64,000 nucleotides of DNA from Sphingobacterium oryzagri. Its GTDB lineage: Bacteria > Bacteroidota > Bacteroidia > Sphingobacteriales > Sphingobacteriaceae. Under the pieces are notes generated by a model. That model worked only from the letters and a program-made list of their open reading frames with translations, did not search any database and had not been told where the DNA came from. A program made the translations under genes and the position numbers. Positions 17,328 to 27,277 of the stretch are shown here, in pieces (within the stretch, counting starts at the first letter, position 1; each line of letters starts with the position of its first letter). Where the stretch lies: NCBI RefSeq assembly GCF_028736175.1, contig NZ_CP117880.1, positions 2,356,001 to 2,420,000 on the forward strand, read 5' to 3'.

Positions 17328-17503
17328 CAAAACCGAGATCGTGTTTGCGCACTAGTCCGTCAAAACCAGTAAAAGTGGTAAATGAATAGCTATCCTGTAT
17401 AAAGAAGAAAAATAGATTTTTGGGATATTTGTAGTATTCGCGCAGCTTAGGTTTAGACAAGCGATAGACATAAGGCGAACTAGAAATATAAAAGACACAA
17501 AGT

Positions 17504-18085
17504 ATGCATCAAACTATTTTTCAACGGCTGGAAGCCGGCCAAACGATACCGGCAGGCGACCCGGAAGCGGCAAGTCTACTTACCGCAGCTTACGCTACGA
17601 AACAATTATTAGTACGTATGAATAATTCGGCAGATCCGTCCGAAATAAGAGATTTACTGGGAGAAATCACCGGTAGTGCAATCGACGAAACGGTGTTCGT
17701 TTTTTCGCCGCTATATATCAATTACGGAAAGCACACCCGCATTGGAAAACGGGTGTTTATCAACTTCGATTGCGTGTTTTTAGACTTAGGTGGTATAACC
17801 ATTGAAGACGATGTGCTGATCGCACCTAAAGTAAGTTTGTTGACAGAAGGGCATCCATTAACGCCAGCAGATCGCGGAGCTTTGCAGGTGAAGCCAATCG
17901 TCATCAAACGAAATGCGTGGATCGGTGCAAATGCTACAATATTACCAGGTGTAACCATTGGTGCACACGCCGTCGTTGCGGCCGGAGCGGTCGTTTCTGC
18001 TGATGTTCCCGACTATGCGGTCGTTGCTGGTATTCCTGCGAAAATAGTAAAGACGATTGCGCCCGCGCCGCCATCAGCACCATAG
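17504..18085 (+). CDS. Hexapeptide-repeat O-acetyltransferase (maltose/galactoside acetyltransferase type)
   Basis: The 193-residue protein has an N-terminal cap (about 1-55) and a left-handed beta-helix made of isoleucine-patch hexapeptides (about 60-185: INYGKHTRIGKRVFINFDCV, ITIEDDVLIAPKVSLLTEGH, AWIGANATILPGVTIGAHAV). The histidine of LLTEGH is the usual catalytic base of LbH_MAT/GAT enzymes. It acetylates sugars from acetyl-CoA, in the cytoplasm. The position opposite the AraC gene suggests induction by that regulator. A terminator-like hairpin follows at 18328. Confidence 0.92.
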   Translation: MHQTIFQRLEAGQTIPAGDPEAASLLTAAYATKQLLVRMNNSADPSEIRDLLGEITGSAIDETVFVFSPLYINYGKHTRIGKRVFINFDCVFLDLGGITIEDDVLIAPKVSLLTEGHPLTPADRGALQVKPIVIKRNAWIGANATILPGVTIGAHAVVAAGAVVSADVPDYAVVAGIPAKIVKTIAPAPPSAP

Positions 18086-18327
18086 CAACGCGGGGCAACT
18101 CGACTTTATTCCTCGCGATAAGTTGCCAAGATTTTTCGTAGAAACGTTGAAATAAGGCATCAATCAATTGGTTAATAGCATACGAGGTAGAAGATAAAGC
18201 AGCATTCCGTGCCGATCTTTTTCAGCCAAAGTATACTAACCTGCCGAGAATGTACTGCGCAAGGCTTAGATCGTTTGCGAAAAGTTTATTTTAAAAATAC
18301 GGAGATAGCAGCAACTGCAACGCTATT

Positions 18328-18358
18328 AGGCTAGACCTGAAACGGTTTAGCCTTTTTG
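18328..18358 (+). terminator. Rho-independent terminator
   Basis: AGGCTAGACC (18328-18337) pairs with GGTTTAGCCT (18344-18353) with one G-U pair and is followed by TTTTGTTTTT. It probably ends the acetyltransferase transcript, 240 bases downstream of that stop codon. Confidence 0.7.
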
Positions 18359-18390
18359 TTTTTAAAAAGATGTCGAAATATTTGTTTTTC

Positions 18391-18402
18391 GGAAACGTTT
18401 GC
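18391..18402. promoter_or_regulatory. LacI-type operator-like palindrome upstream of susC
   Basis: GGAAACGTTTGC has the AAACGTTT core with a central CG, as in LacI/GalR-family operators. The same core occurs twice upstream of the GH2 gene at 50 kb. Confidence 0.45.
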
Positions 18403-18679
18403 GTAAATTAGATGTGAAGAGCAGACGGCTAACCTGTTCCTATTATAAACTTATTTTTTCCAAACAATGTGACATTAAACAATGTAGCTATGACGTAACG
18501 TATACGTACTATCGACAGATACGTGTCTTCCCGATTTTTAAGTAAACCTTATGCAATTAACAGACTAACTAAACGATAAACTTATGACATAAAAAAATTA
18601 CACTACATGACGTGCACCATCAGTGCATAACCTATTCTAATCAAGTAAACTATAATTGTAAACCTTTTTTGCTAACACC

Positions 18680-21600
18680 ATGAAAAAAATCACCAATTTT
18701 TCTGGCAGGGAATCTTTGTACCCTAAAAAACCGATAAAACAGGCTCTTTGGATATCCAGCGCGCTGCTTTTAATCGGTAACTACGCGCTCGCGGCTAACC
18801 ACGCTAACCTGGTTAACACAAAGCAAAACAATAGTATTGAACGTTATCAAGAAAAGACTATCCGCGGAACGGTGGTCGATGCCAGCACGAAAACAGTATT
18901 AGCCGGCGTAACCCTAAAAGTTGTAGGAAAAACGGCCGCCACCTCAACTAATGAGAACGGTGTTTTTGAAATTCGTGCGGCTGTGAATGACATTATTGAG
19001 ATTAATTACATTGGTTACCAAATGACGCGCATCACGGTGCAGGAAGGCAGCAACAACCTCACGATTGATTTGCAAGCCGATAACAGCAACCTGGAGGAGG
19101 TGTTGGTTACGGGGTATGGTACACAGCGGAAAAAGGATCTCACCGGCGCGGTAGCTGTTGTCAATGTGGAGCAACTGAAAACGCAACCTGCGGCATCCGC
19201 TGTGGAAGCTTTACAAGGACGCGCAACTGGTGTGCAAATTGTGAATGACGGGGCGCCAGGTTCTACACCACAAATCAAAATTCGCGGTTACAGTACCATT
19301 AACAATAACGAGCCGTTGTACATCATCGACGGTGTGCCGTTTGAGGGGAAACTTAGCTGGCTAAACCAAAATGATATCGAAACTATGCAGGTGTTAAAAG
19401 ATGCTTCTGCGGCTTCGATTTACGGATCGCGTGCGAATAACGGGGTTGTCATCATCACAACAAAAACCGGTAAAGAAGGTAAACCACAAATTAACTTCGA
19501 CTCGTACGTGGGCTTGCAAACGCCGCGCTACAATACCTTTCCGAAAATGATGAGTCCGCAGCAAGTTTATGATCTGAACAACCAGCTGGACGGCACCAAC
19601 CTTAGCTTGCCTGATTATTTACTTACAGGAGCCAAAGGACGCGAAGATGTGAGTAATATGACACCAGCTGATTACGACATGTCGAGATACAATTACTCGC
19701 GTGATCCAAACACATTTTACCAGATTACGAAGGCGAATAAAGCAGGCACCGATTGGTTTCGGGAGTTATCGCAAAACGCGCCAACGCAAAGTTACCAGTT
19801 AAGTGCTACAGGTGGTGGTGAAAATGCTACGTATGCCGTTTCTCTTGGTCATTTAAAACAAAAGGGCGCAATTATCCATAGCGGGTTTGAACGTTTTAAT
19901 GTGCGATCAAACACCATGTTTAAAGCATTTAACGGCAAGTTGCGCATAGGGGAAAATATGCAATATGGTTACACCAATGGGTTTGGTGTCGGCGTAAATC
20001 CCAATACGGCTGGAGGATATATGGAAGAGGGCAGTATTTTGGGATTTGCCTTTCGTATACAAAACATCATCCCTGTTTATGACGAAGGCGGCAATTTTGC
20101 TGGCTCCAAAGGCGGCTGGGGAAATGGACAAAATCCGGTCGCGATGGCTTACCGCGGTAAGGACGACGTCAATAAGAGTAATTTATTTTTCGGAAATGCT
20201 TTTGCAGAATACGACCTGTTGGACGGTTTAACTTTCCGAAGCAGCTTTGGTATTAAATATGAAAATTACTACGGAACCGATATAACTTATCCAAATCCGG
20301 AGTTTTCGGAAGGTTCATTTAATAACAGTCTCCGCGAATACGCTGGTTATAATACCGAGTGGACGTGGACAAACACGTTAAACTGGAGAAAAGTAATCGA
20401 TAAACACAATATCAACGTTATGGCAGGTACGGAGGCGATTGATAACCGTACACGTGACCTTTCTGCCAATAGAAATGGCTTTTTCCTGCTAAGTAGCTTA
20501 GATTATTTTTACCTCAATGCTGGAACGACAAACTTCGGCAATACCGGAACCGGAACGCTTGGTGCCTTGTTTTCCATCTTTGGTAAGGTAGACTATAGCT
20601 TTGATGAACGCTATATTTTAAGTGCAACGGTGCGTCGTGACGGTTCGTCAAATTTTGGGGAGAATAATCAATATGGTGTGTTTCCCGGTATCAGCGGTGC
20701 CTGGCGTTTATCTAGCGAAGAATTCTTGAAACCCGTCACCTGGATCAACGACTTGAAATTACGCGTGGGTTATGGTATAACTGGTAATCAACGTATTCCA
20801 GCGTTACAGTTTATGAATCGCTACACGTCTATCATCAACGAGTCGTCTTATCCAATTAACGGACCAGTGAGTACGGGTATTTGGCAGCGCGCTTATGCCA
20901 ATCCTGACGTCAAGTGGGAACAAGTAAACGCGCTCAATCTTGGTATAGACTTTACATTATTTAACGGCGACTTCGATGGTGCGGTTGATTATTATGACAA
21001 ACGGACGAAAGATATGTTGTTTCGCGTGCCGCTGCCAGCTGTGGCCGTTGGTCGTGCCGATGCGCCATATGTCAACGTGGGCAACATGAGCAATAAAGGA
21101 GTGGAGCTTGCACTTGGCTACCACTACGGCTACCGTCAAGCAAGCGATTTTAAATTGGATTTAGCCGGAACGATCTCGCGCAACGTAAACCGCGTAGAAT
21201 CGTTAGCGCCATCCGTGTCTTCGCAGATATACGGAAACTTTAGAAGCATGCAGACAACCATCTTAAAACCAGGTGAACAGTTTGGCGCTTTTTACGGTTA
21301 TCAAGTCGCCGGTATTTACCAAAGCGATGCTGATGTAGCCAATTCACCATCTTATGCTGATGCTCGTCCGGGCGGATTGAAGTTTGCAGATATTAATGGT
21401 GACGGCAATATCAACGACGCTGATAGAACGGTGATCGGATCGCCGCACCCAGACTTTATCTACTCCTTAGCCATCAATACGGCCTACAAAAATTTCGATT
21501 TTTCCATGTTTTTCTATGGCTCGCAAGGAAACCAAGTATATGATGCTACACGCTACTATACTGATTTCAGCGTGTTCTCCGGACAAAAAAGCGTACGTTT

Positions 21601-21955
21601 ACTCGACGCCTGGAGTCCAACGAATACGGGCAGTGAAACGCCATCGCCAACCTTAAATGCTTCAGCATTTGAGTATGCCTCATCATCCTATTACGTGCAA
21701 GATGCGAGTTTTCTAAAATTGCGCACCATGCAGCTCGGCTATAATTTACCGGTGAAGAATATGTTTGGCGACAATACGTCGGTGAGTAGGCTGCGCGTGT
21801 ATCTGGGTGTAAACAACGTTTTTACGATCACCAAATACGATGGTCTTGATCCTGAAGTTACGGCTACACCAAGTGACTACCCAGCTTTGGGCGTTGACTT
21901 TGGCACGTATCCGCAAGCCCGTCAATATACCTTCGGTGTGAGTTTAGGTTTTTAA
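18680..21955 (+). CDS. SusC/RagA family TonB-linked outer membrane transporter
   Basis: This 1091-residue outer-membrane protein imports oligosaccharides or peptides using TonB. It has an N-terminal signal region (about 20-45), a CarboxypepD_reg-like domain (about 62-140: IRGTVVDASTKTVLAGVTLK), and the plug domain (about 143-260: EEVLVTGYGTQRKKDLTGAV, IRGYSTINNNEPLYIIDGVP). A long 22-strand barrel ends in TFGVSLGF. No STN/FecR-sensing domain is present, so it is not of the sigma/anti-sigma-regulated type. SusD follows after 19 bases. There is no glycosidase beside it, so the substrate is open. Confidence 0.96.
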   Translation: MKKITNFSGRESLYPKKPIKQALWISSALLLIGNYALAANHANLVNTKQNNSIERYQEKTIRGTVVDASTKTVLAGVTLKVVGKTAATSTNENGVFEIRAAVNDIIEINYIGYQMTRITVQEGSNNLTIDLQADNSNLEEVLVTGYGTQRKKDLTGAVAVVNVEQLKTQPAASAVEALQGRATGVQIVNDGAPGSTPQIKIRGYSTINNNEPLYIIDGVPFEGKLSWLNQNDIETMQVLKDASAASIYGSRANNGVVIITTKTGKEGKPQINFDSYVGLQTPRYNTFPKMMSPQQVYDLNNQLDGTNLSLPDYLLTGAKGREDVSNMTPADYDMSRYNYSRDPNTFYQITKANKAGTDWFRELSQNAPTQSYQLSATGGGENATYAVSLGHLKQKGAIIHSGFERFNVRSNTMFKAFNGKLRIGENMQYGYTNGFGVGVNPNTAGGYMEEGSILGFAFRIQNIIPVYDEGGNFAGSKGGWGNGQNPVAMAYRGKDDVNKSNLFFGNAFAEYDLLDGLTFRSSFGIKYENYYGTDITYPNPEFSEGSFNNSLREYAGYNTEWTWTNTLNWRKVIDKHNINVMAGTEAIDNRTRDLSANRNGFFLLSSLDYFYLNAGTTNFGNTGTGTLGALFSIFGKVDYSFDERYILSATVRRDGSSNFGENNQYGVFPGISGAWRLSSEEFLKPVTWINDLKLRVGYGITGNQRIPALQFMNRYTSIINESSYPINGPVSTGIWQRAYANPDVKWEQVNALNLGIDFTLFNGDFDGAVDYYDKRTKDMLFRVPLPAVAVGRADAPYVNVGNMSNKGVELALGYHYGYRQASDFKLDLAGTISRNVNRVESLAPSVSSQIYGNFRSMQTTILKPGEQFGAFYGYQVAGIYQSDADVANSPSYADARPGGLKFADINGDGNINDADRTVIGSPHPDFIYSLAINTAYKNFDFSMFFYGSQGNQVYDATRYYTDFSVFSGQKSVRLLDAWSPTNTGSETPSPTLNASAFEYASSSYYVQDASFLKLRTMQLGYNLPVKNMFGDNTSVSRLRVYLGVNNVFTITKYDGLDPEVTATPSDYPALGVDFGTYPQARQYTFGVSLGF

Positions 21956-21974
21956 CAGTTAAAAGATTATTGTC

Positions 21975-23690
21975 ATGAAAAATAATGCACTATATATTAC
22001 ATTACTATGCTCAGGACTACTTTTTGCGAGTTGTGGTAAAGATTTTCTGAACAAAAATCCGCAAGGCGAATTGAGCGAAGATCAGGTGACAAACAGTGAT
22101 GGCGTTGAAGCTAGTTTGTTGGGCGCTTATGGTATTTTGAACGGAAACGTCAGCGGTACCTGGGGCAATTACTCCTCGGCGCCAAGCCAGTGGTTGTTTG
22201 GCGAAGTGGCGGCCGATAATGCACATAAAGGGTCGGAAGAAACCGATCAGCCAAATATGAACCTTATTGAATTATTGCGTCCAAATCCGGCCAATGATAA
22301 CTTATCGCAGATGTGGCAGGTTTATTATGAAGGTGTGTTGCGTTGTAACAGCACGATCAACCTTTTACGCAAAGATCAAGAAGGGCCAAGAACCATTTCG
22401 GCAGCACGCGCCACCGAAATCGAAGCAGAATCGAAGATGTTGCGCGCACATTATTATTTCTTTCTATGGCGCGTTTTTCAAAATATCCCCTGGGTAGATG
22501 AAACTACAACGTTGGAAGAAGCGAAGGTGAAGGCCAATAACGAGAATATTTATCCGAATATCATTGCCGATCTCCAATTTGCGGTTACAAACCTGCCGGA
22601 AGCAAAAATTAAAGGCGAAAAAGGTCGTATGGATCGTTGGATCGCCAAAGCTTATCTCGGAAAGGTGTATCTGTATGAGAAGCAATATGGATTGGCCTTG
22701 CCGCTGTTCAAAGAAGTGATTGGCAGCAAGGATATTACAACCATGCCTTTTGAGAATAACTTTAATGTAGAAACCGAAGACGGACCGGAAGCACTGTTTG
22801 TATCGAAGCACGCGATTAATCCAAACGGAACTGGCGACAATGCAAATGTAGGTGATATGTTAGGTGGTTTATATGGCACATCGCCCGTAGGATGTTGTGG
22901 TTTTTACCAACCATCTATTGATTTGGTAAACGCTTACCGCGTCACGGCAGCAGGTTTGCCTTATCTCGACGGTAGCTACCGCAACAATCCGTATCGATCA
23001 GATATGGGATTGACTGGCGCTGCAAAGACAAACTATCAATTGGATTACAGTCTACGTGTTGATCCCCGATTGGATTACACGGTTGGTCGACGCGGCGTTC
23101 CGTATCTTGATTACGGTGTGATGCCGGGCGATGCCTGGATTCGTATGGCAACGTATGCAGGTCCGTTTGTAGGCATCAAAACGATGATTTATCAAAGTCA
23201 ATTTGCTTCGTTTGCCGTTCCGGGTGAAGCGTATATCACCGCGCTCGATGTCAACATTATGCGCTTAGCGGACGTTATTTTGATGGCTGCTGAATGTTCG
23301 GTCGAGTTGGGTAACCTCAATGAAGCCTTGGGTTACGTAAATGCGATTCGTCGGCGTGCAGCAAACTTGCCGCACAAACAAGTCAACGGTACCGACGTGG
23401 CTAATTACGTCGTGGCGCCTTATCCTTCTTTTCCAGATGCGACTTACGCGCGCAATGCGGTGCGCATGGAGCGGCGCTTAGAACTGGCGTTGGAAGGACA
23501 TCGCTTCTTTGATCTCGTTCGTTGGGGAGTAGCTAAACAGGTTATCGAAAGCTATTCATCTTTTGAGGGCGGAATATTACCCGCTTTTAGCGGTGTGATT
23601 TTTAACACACACAACGCCTATTTTCCCATACCGCAGATTGAAATCGATAGAAGCGGTGGCGCTTTAACGCAGAATACGGGATACAATTAA
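21975..23690 (+). CDS. SusD/RagB family nutrient-binding lipoprotein
   Basis: The 571-residue surface lipoprotein caps its SusC partner and hands over substrate. The lipobox LFASC puts the acylated Cys at residue 20. Family markers are LRAHYYFFLWRVFQNIPWVD, WIAKAYLGKVYLYEKQY, NEALGYVNAIRRRAA and the C-terminal ERRLELALEGHRFFDLVRWG. Length is normal. It is co-transcribed with susC and followed by a long hairpin terminator. The glycan or peptide bound cannot be inferred from the sequence alone. Confidence 0.96.
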   Translation: MKNNALYITLLCSGLLFASCGKDFLNKNPQGELSEDQVTNSDGVEASLLGAYGILNGNVSGTWGNYSSAPSQWLFGEVAADNAHKGSEETDQPNMNLIELLRPNPANDNLSQMWQVYYEGVLRCNSTINLLRKDQEGPRTISAARATEIEAESKMLRAHYYFFLWRVFQNIPWVDETTTLEEAKVKANNENIYPNIIADLQFAVTNLPEAKIKGEKGRMDRWIAKAYLGKVYLYEKQYGLALPLFKEVIGSKDITTMPFENNFNVETEDGPEALFVSKHAINPNGTGDNANVGDMLGGLYGTSPVGCCGFYQPSIDLVNAYRVTAAGLPYLDGSYRNNPYRSDMGLTGAAKTNYQLDYSLRVDPRLDYTVGRRGVPYLDYGVMPGDAWIRMATYAGPFVGIKTMIYQSQFASFAVPGEAYITALDVNIMRLADVILMAAECSVELGNLNEALGYVNAIRRRAANLPHKQVNGTDVANYVVAPYPSFPDATYARNAVRMERRLELALEGHRFFDLVRWGVAKQVIESYSSFEGGILPAFSGVIFNTHNAYFPIPQIEIDRSGGALTQNTGYN

Positions 23691-23710
23691 TAGCGATTTA
23701 CTAACACCTT

Positions 23711-23766
23711 ATTGCTCTTGGCCGTTGTTGTACTAGTTTGGCAACGGTCGAGGGCAATTTTCTGTT
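23711..23766 (+). terminator. Terminator after susCD
   Basis: A 17-base arm at 23711-23727 pairs with 23742-23758 with a few wobbles and is followed by TTTTCTG. It closes the susC-susD transcript. Confidence 0.7.
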
Positions 23767-23837
23767 TCCGGGTAGCTGTTATACAATTGTTATAACTATT
23801 AAATCAATTTTTCTGGTGCTTTTTGTATGTTTACGCT

Positions 23838-25148
23838 ATGAAAAGAATCTTCGCGTTTTTAGGGCTCGTTTTTGCCATGCTTAACGTCTACGCACAGCAA
23901 ATGGACACGAATCCGATACGACGTGAACTTGAATTCTCTCCTGTTTTAAACAAGCACTTTTACGGCTTCTGTTTATATGATTTAGACAGTAATCGCTTTG
24001 TGACGGGGATTAATGAAAGTAAGCTTTTCACGCCGGCCTCAAACGCCAAAACGTTTACCTTATTTGCTGCGCTAAAACATCTGGGGGATTCTATCCCTGG
24101 ATTACAGTATATTGAGCGTGGTGATTCCCTTATTTTTTGGGGTACAGGCGATCCGACATTTCTCCATAATAGATTAGATAGCCGAAAAGTATACGATTTT
24201 CTGAAATCCAGCAACAAAAAGCTTTTCTACGCCGAGGAAGATATCATAGAAGAGCCTTTTTATAGAAAAGGTTGGGCTATAGAAGATTACGAAGAATATT
24301 ATCAGCCAGAGATTAGTAGTTTCCCGATTTACGGAAATGTCGTGACACTACGCGAGCATGACGGCAGGTTATGCGCCAGCCCTTCTTTTTTTCAGGGTGC
24401 TTTATTAACGACAAGCAATAGTTCGTCTGGAACATATACGGTGAGTCGCGAATTTGATCGGAATAGCTTCCGGGTAAACCGAGCATATCCGCCACGTAAC
24501 TATATTAATGAGAAGCCTTTTCGCTATTCAGCTGAACTTTTTGTGCAGCTTCTGGTAGACACATTACACCGGCCTGTAAAACGTATCCGTTTCCAGCGTC
24601 CGCCGCTTAGTAAAACTATTTATTCCGCCAGCACGCAAGCTATACTACGCGAAATGATGTTACCTAGTGATAATTTTTTGGCCGAACAATTTCATATGCT
24701 TATCGCGCAAAAGTTATATGGGCAATTTGATACCGGACGATTGCGTAAAGAGCTGACAAAAAACTTCTTCGGTTACTTTACCGATAATATTGATTTATAT
24801 GACGCAAGTGGTTTATCGAGTTACAATAAGGTGACACCGCGCAGCATGGTAGAAGTGCTTTTACTGGTCTACGCGCAGGTTGCCGACAAAGAAGCATTAC
24901 ATCGTCTTTTTCCTACTGGTGGCGTAGACGGAACGTTAAAACGAGCCTACAGCCTGGATAATGGCGAAGCATTTGTATGGGCAAAAACGGGCACGATAAA
25001 CGCTGTGCACAATCAAAGTGGCTTTATACGCACGCGGAGTGGTCGTAACCTGGCCTTTGCTTTTTTGAATACTAATTTTTTGGGCGACGCAGCGCCCGTG
25101 CGAAAGGAAATGGTGCGTATCATGACTTTTATTCGACAACATTACTAA
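23838..25148 (+). CDS. PBP4-type D-alanyl-D-alanine carboxypeptidase/endopeptidase
   Basis: The 436-residue periplasmic protein trims or cuts peptidoglycan peptides. It has a signal peptide (MKRIFAFLGLVFAMLNVYAQ) and the three serine-penicillin-recognising motifs: SxxK as SNAK (residues 68-71), SxN as SYN in GLSSYNKVTP, and KTG in AKTGTINAVHNQSG. This order and spacing is that of DacB/PBP4 (S13 peptidases), here slightly shorter than E. coli DacB. The ATG at 23838 gives a clean signal peptide, so the ATG at 23823 was rejected. A near -7 element (TATGTTTA) ends four bases before it. Confidence 0.93.
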   Translation: MKRIFAFLGLVFAMLNVYAQQMDTNPIRRELEFSPVLNKHFYGFCLYDLDSNRFVTGINESKLFTPASNAKTFTLFAALKHLGDSIPGLQYIERGDSLIFWGTGDPTFLHNRLDSRKVYDFLKSSNKKLFYAEEDIIEEPFYRKGWAIEDYEEYYQPEISSFPIYGNVVTLREHDGRLCASPSFFQGALLTTSNSSSGTYTVSREFDRNSFRVNRAYPPRNYINEKPFRYSAELFVQLLVDTLHRPVKRIRFQRPPLSKTIYSASTQAILREMMLPSDNFLAEQFHMLIAQKLYGQFDTGRLRKELTKNFFGYFTDNIDLYDASGLSSYNKVTPRSMVEVLLLVYAQVADKEALHRLFPTGGVDGTLKRAYSLDNGEAFVWAKTGTINAVHNQSGFIRTRSGRNLAFAFLNTNFLGDAAPVRKEMVRIMTFIRQHY

Positions 25149-25227
25149 CAAAAAAAAGTGCCTATTGACCAGCATGTGCAATTGGCTTTTATATATTTAA
25201 CGAACATTGCTATATTCGCTATACTTT

Positions 25228-26535
25228 ATGGCTGTCATCCCGAAAAACGACAAACGCTTAATTCGCTCTTGGTCCATGTACGACTGGGCAAATTCTGCTT
25301 ATAATTTAGTTATTACCTCAACAATATTTCCGGCTTATTACACAGCTATTACCGCGACTGAAGAACGCGGTGACGTTGTCTCTTTTTTCGGATTCGAGGT
25401 CATTAATACGGCATTATCTAATTTTAGTTTGGCTGTCGCCTACTTGATTATGGCGGTTACTTTGCCGTTTATCTCGTCATATGCCGATGTGAAAGGCAAA
25501 AAGAAGCCTATCATGATGGCTTTCACCTATCTCGGTGCAGTGGCTTGTATGGGGCTATTCTTTTTCCGTATCGAAACCCTCGAACTCGGTATCATTCTTT
25601 TTGCGCTTGCCGCAATGGGCTATATCGGCGGTGTGTTGTTCAACAATTCGTACTTACCCGAAATTGCATCGCCTGATCAGCAAGACCGCGTTAGTGCACA
25701 AGGTTTTGCGTATGGTTATGTAGGTTGCGTGACCTTACAGCTCATCTGCTTACTCTTTATATTAAAGCCTGATTGGTTTGGTATCACCGATCCATCTTTT
25801 GGACCGCGTTTATCCTTTTTGCTGGTAGGTTTGTGGTGGGCCGGTTTCGCTACCATTCCATTTAAGGCATTGCCAGGGAACCAAAAAGTAATGACTGGGC
25901 CATCTAGAAAACTGTTTAAAACCGTGATTTTAGAGTTTCGTATTATTTTGCGGAAAATAGGACGTATGGAGCGTATCAAACGTTTTTTACCGGCTTATTT
26001 CTTTTATGCGGCCGGGGTGCAAACCGTTATGATTGTCGCCGCTGCATTTGGCGCCAAAGAGCTGCACATGGAAAGTTCGAAGCTTATTATCACTATTTTA
26101 CTTATTCAGCTCGTCGCTATTTTGGGGGCACTCATCATGTCCAAGCTTTCCGAAAGATTTGGAAATATCAATATATTGATCGTTGTCGTGCTGGTATGGA
26201 TTGGTATTTGCTTCTCTGCATTCTTTATTCATTCAGAAATGCAGTTTTACATTTTAGCATGTGTTGTGGGACTGGTTATGGGCGGTATACAGTCACTTTC
26301 CAGATCAACTTATTCCAAGTTCTTACCGGAAAACACCAGAGATACCACCTCATTTTTCAGTTTTTATGACGTAACCGAAAAAGTCGCTATCGTAATGGGC
26401 TTACTGTCCTTTGGTTTTATTGAGCAAATCAGTCACAATATTCGGTATTCCGCTCTTTCGCTGTCGGTATTTTTTATAGTAGGCTGTTTGTTGCTGTTTC
26501 GCCTGCTTCGTTTCAATAAAGTTATGACCGCATGA
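25228..26535 (+). CDS. MFS transporter, UMF1/Atg22-like
   Basis: The 435-residue inner-membrane protein of about 12 helices belongs to the UMF1 (Atg22-like) branch of the major facilitator superfamily. This is shown by the N-terminal SWSMYDWANSAYNLVITSTI and the interior GGIQSLSRSTYSKFLPENTR. Atg22 exports amino acids from the yeast vacuole; the bacterial substrates are unknown. The ATG at 25228 matches the usual start. Its stop overlaps the start of the lutA-like gene by four bases (ATGA), so the two are translationally coupled. Confidence 0.92.
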   Translation: MAVIPKNDKRLIRSWSMYDWANSAYNLVITSTIFPAYYTAITATEERGDVVSFFGFEVINTALSNFSLAVAYLIMAVTLPFISSYADVKGKKKPIMMAFTYLGAVACMGLFFFRIETLELGIILFALAAMGYIGGVLFNNSYLPEIASPDQQDRVSAQGFAYGYVGCVTLQLICLLFILKPDWFGITDPSFGPRLSFLLVGLWWAGFATIPFKALPGNQKVMTGPSRKLFKTVILEFRIILRKIGRMERIKRFLPAYFFYAAGVQTVMIVAAAFGAKELHMESSKLIITILLIQLVAILGALIMSKLSERFGNINILIVVVLVWIGICFSAFFIHSEMQFYILACVVGLVMGGIQSLSRSTYSKFLPENTRDTTSFFSFYDVTEKVAIVMGLLSFGFIEQISHNIRYSALSLSVFFIVGCLLLFRLLRFNKVMTA

Positions 26536-27260
26536 GGGTAGAATTATTTGTTCCCTGCGTTATCGACCAGGTATATCCCGAAACCGCCTTCAACAGTATA
26601 AAATTGTTACAGAAAGCAGGTTGTGAGGTGCATTACAACCCCAATCAAACCTGCTGCGGCCAACCCGCCTACAACGCCGGGTTTTGGGATGAAGCCAAAA
26701 AAATAGGCTTGAAGTTTTTGGATGATTTCGCTGACGATTGCTACGTCGTCGCGCCATCTGCATCATGCACGAGCATGATCAAAAATGGCTATGACGATTT
26801 GTTTACCAATTCAACATCCCATAATCGTTGTCGTAATCTGCAAAGTAATATTTACGAACTCAGTGATTTTTTGGTAAATGTGCTTAAAAAGGAGTATTTT
26901 GGAGCAGAGTTGGTAGGCTCCGCGGTGTATCACGATTCTTGCACATCGTTGCGCACCTGCAACGTGCATAATGAGCCTCGGAAGCTCTTGCAACAGGTTG
27001 GTGGGCTTGAGTTGCTCGATGTCGCCCAGCCAGAAAGCTGTTGCGGATTTGAGCCGTCTTTTACGGTTAAGTTTGCTGGTATATCAACCGCAATGGCCGA
27101 GCAAAATATCCAGCAGGCGGTAGCAGCAAAGGCAGATTACATCATCTCTACCGATAGCACCTGCTTGCTGCAATTGCAAGCATATATCGATAAACATCAA
27201 CTACCGATCAAGACAAAACATATAGCCGATGTGCTGACATCTGGCTGGGCAAATATTTAA
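26532..27260 (+). CDS. LutA-like (Fe-S)-binding oxidoreductase subunit with two CCG domains
   Basis: This 242-residue protein carries the paired cysteine-rich CCG motifs of the LutA/GlpC/HdrB type: NQTCCGQPAYNAG in the first half and ESCCGFEPSFTVK in the second, each with upstream single cysteines (FVPCVIDQVYPE, HDSCTSLRTCN). LutA works with LutB and LutC in lactate oxidation to pyruvate. Here lutB and lutC are not adjacent. The gene is coupled to an MFS transporter, and a Tat-exported sugar-isomerase-like protein follows. The name LutA is a family label; the electron partner is unknown. Confidence 0.9.
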   Translation: MRVELFVPCVIDQVYPETAFNSIKLLQKAGCEVHYNPNQTCCGQPAYNAGFWDEAKKIGLKFLDDFADDCYVVAPSASCTSMIKNGYDDLFTNSTSHNRCRNLQSNIYELSDFLVNVLKKEYFGAELVGSAVYHDSCTSLRTCNVHNEPRKLLQQVGGLELLDVAQPESCCGFEPSFTVKFAGISTAMAEQNIQQAVAAKADYIISTDSTCLLQLQAYIDKHQLPIKTKHIADVLTSGWANI

Positions 27261-27277
27261 TACAAAAGCTAACATCT

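Larger units (their letters stand above)
18086..18679. other. 594-base spacer upstream of susC: terminator, LacI-like box and long leader
   Basis: No gene is seen. The region holds a hairpin terminator (18328-18358), a palindrome centred on AAACGTTT (18391-18402) and then about 280 AT-rich bases before the susC ATG. A long leader is common for susC genes. Confidence 0.65.

Noticed and set aside
18680-23690. A complete polysaccharide utilisation locus around susCD
   Set aside because: No glycosidase, sulfatase, hybrid two-component system or ECF/FecR pair is adjacent; the flanking genes belong to cell-wall and sugar-acetylation functions. Only a distant operator match links it to GH genes.
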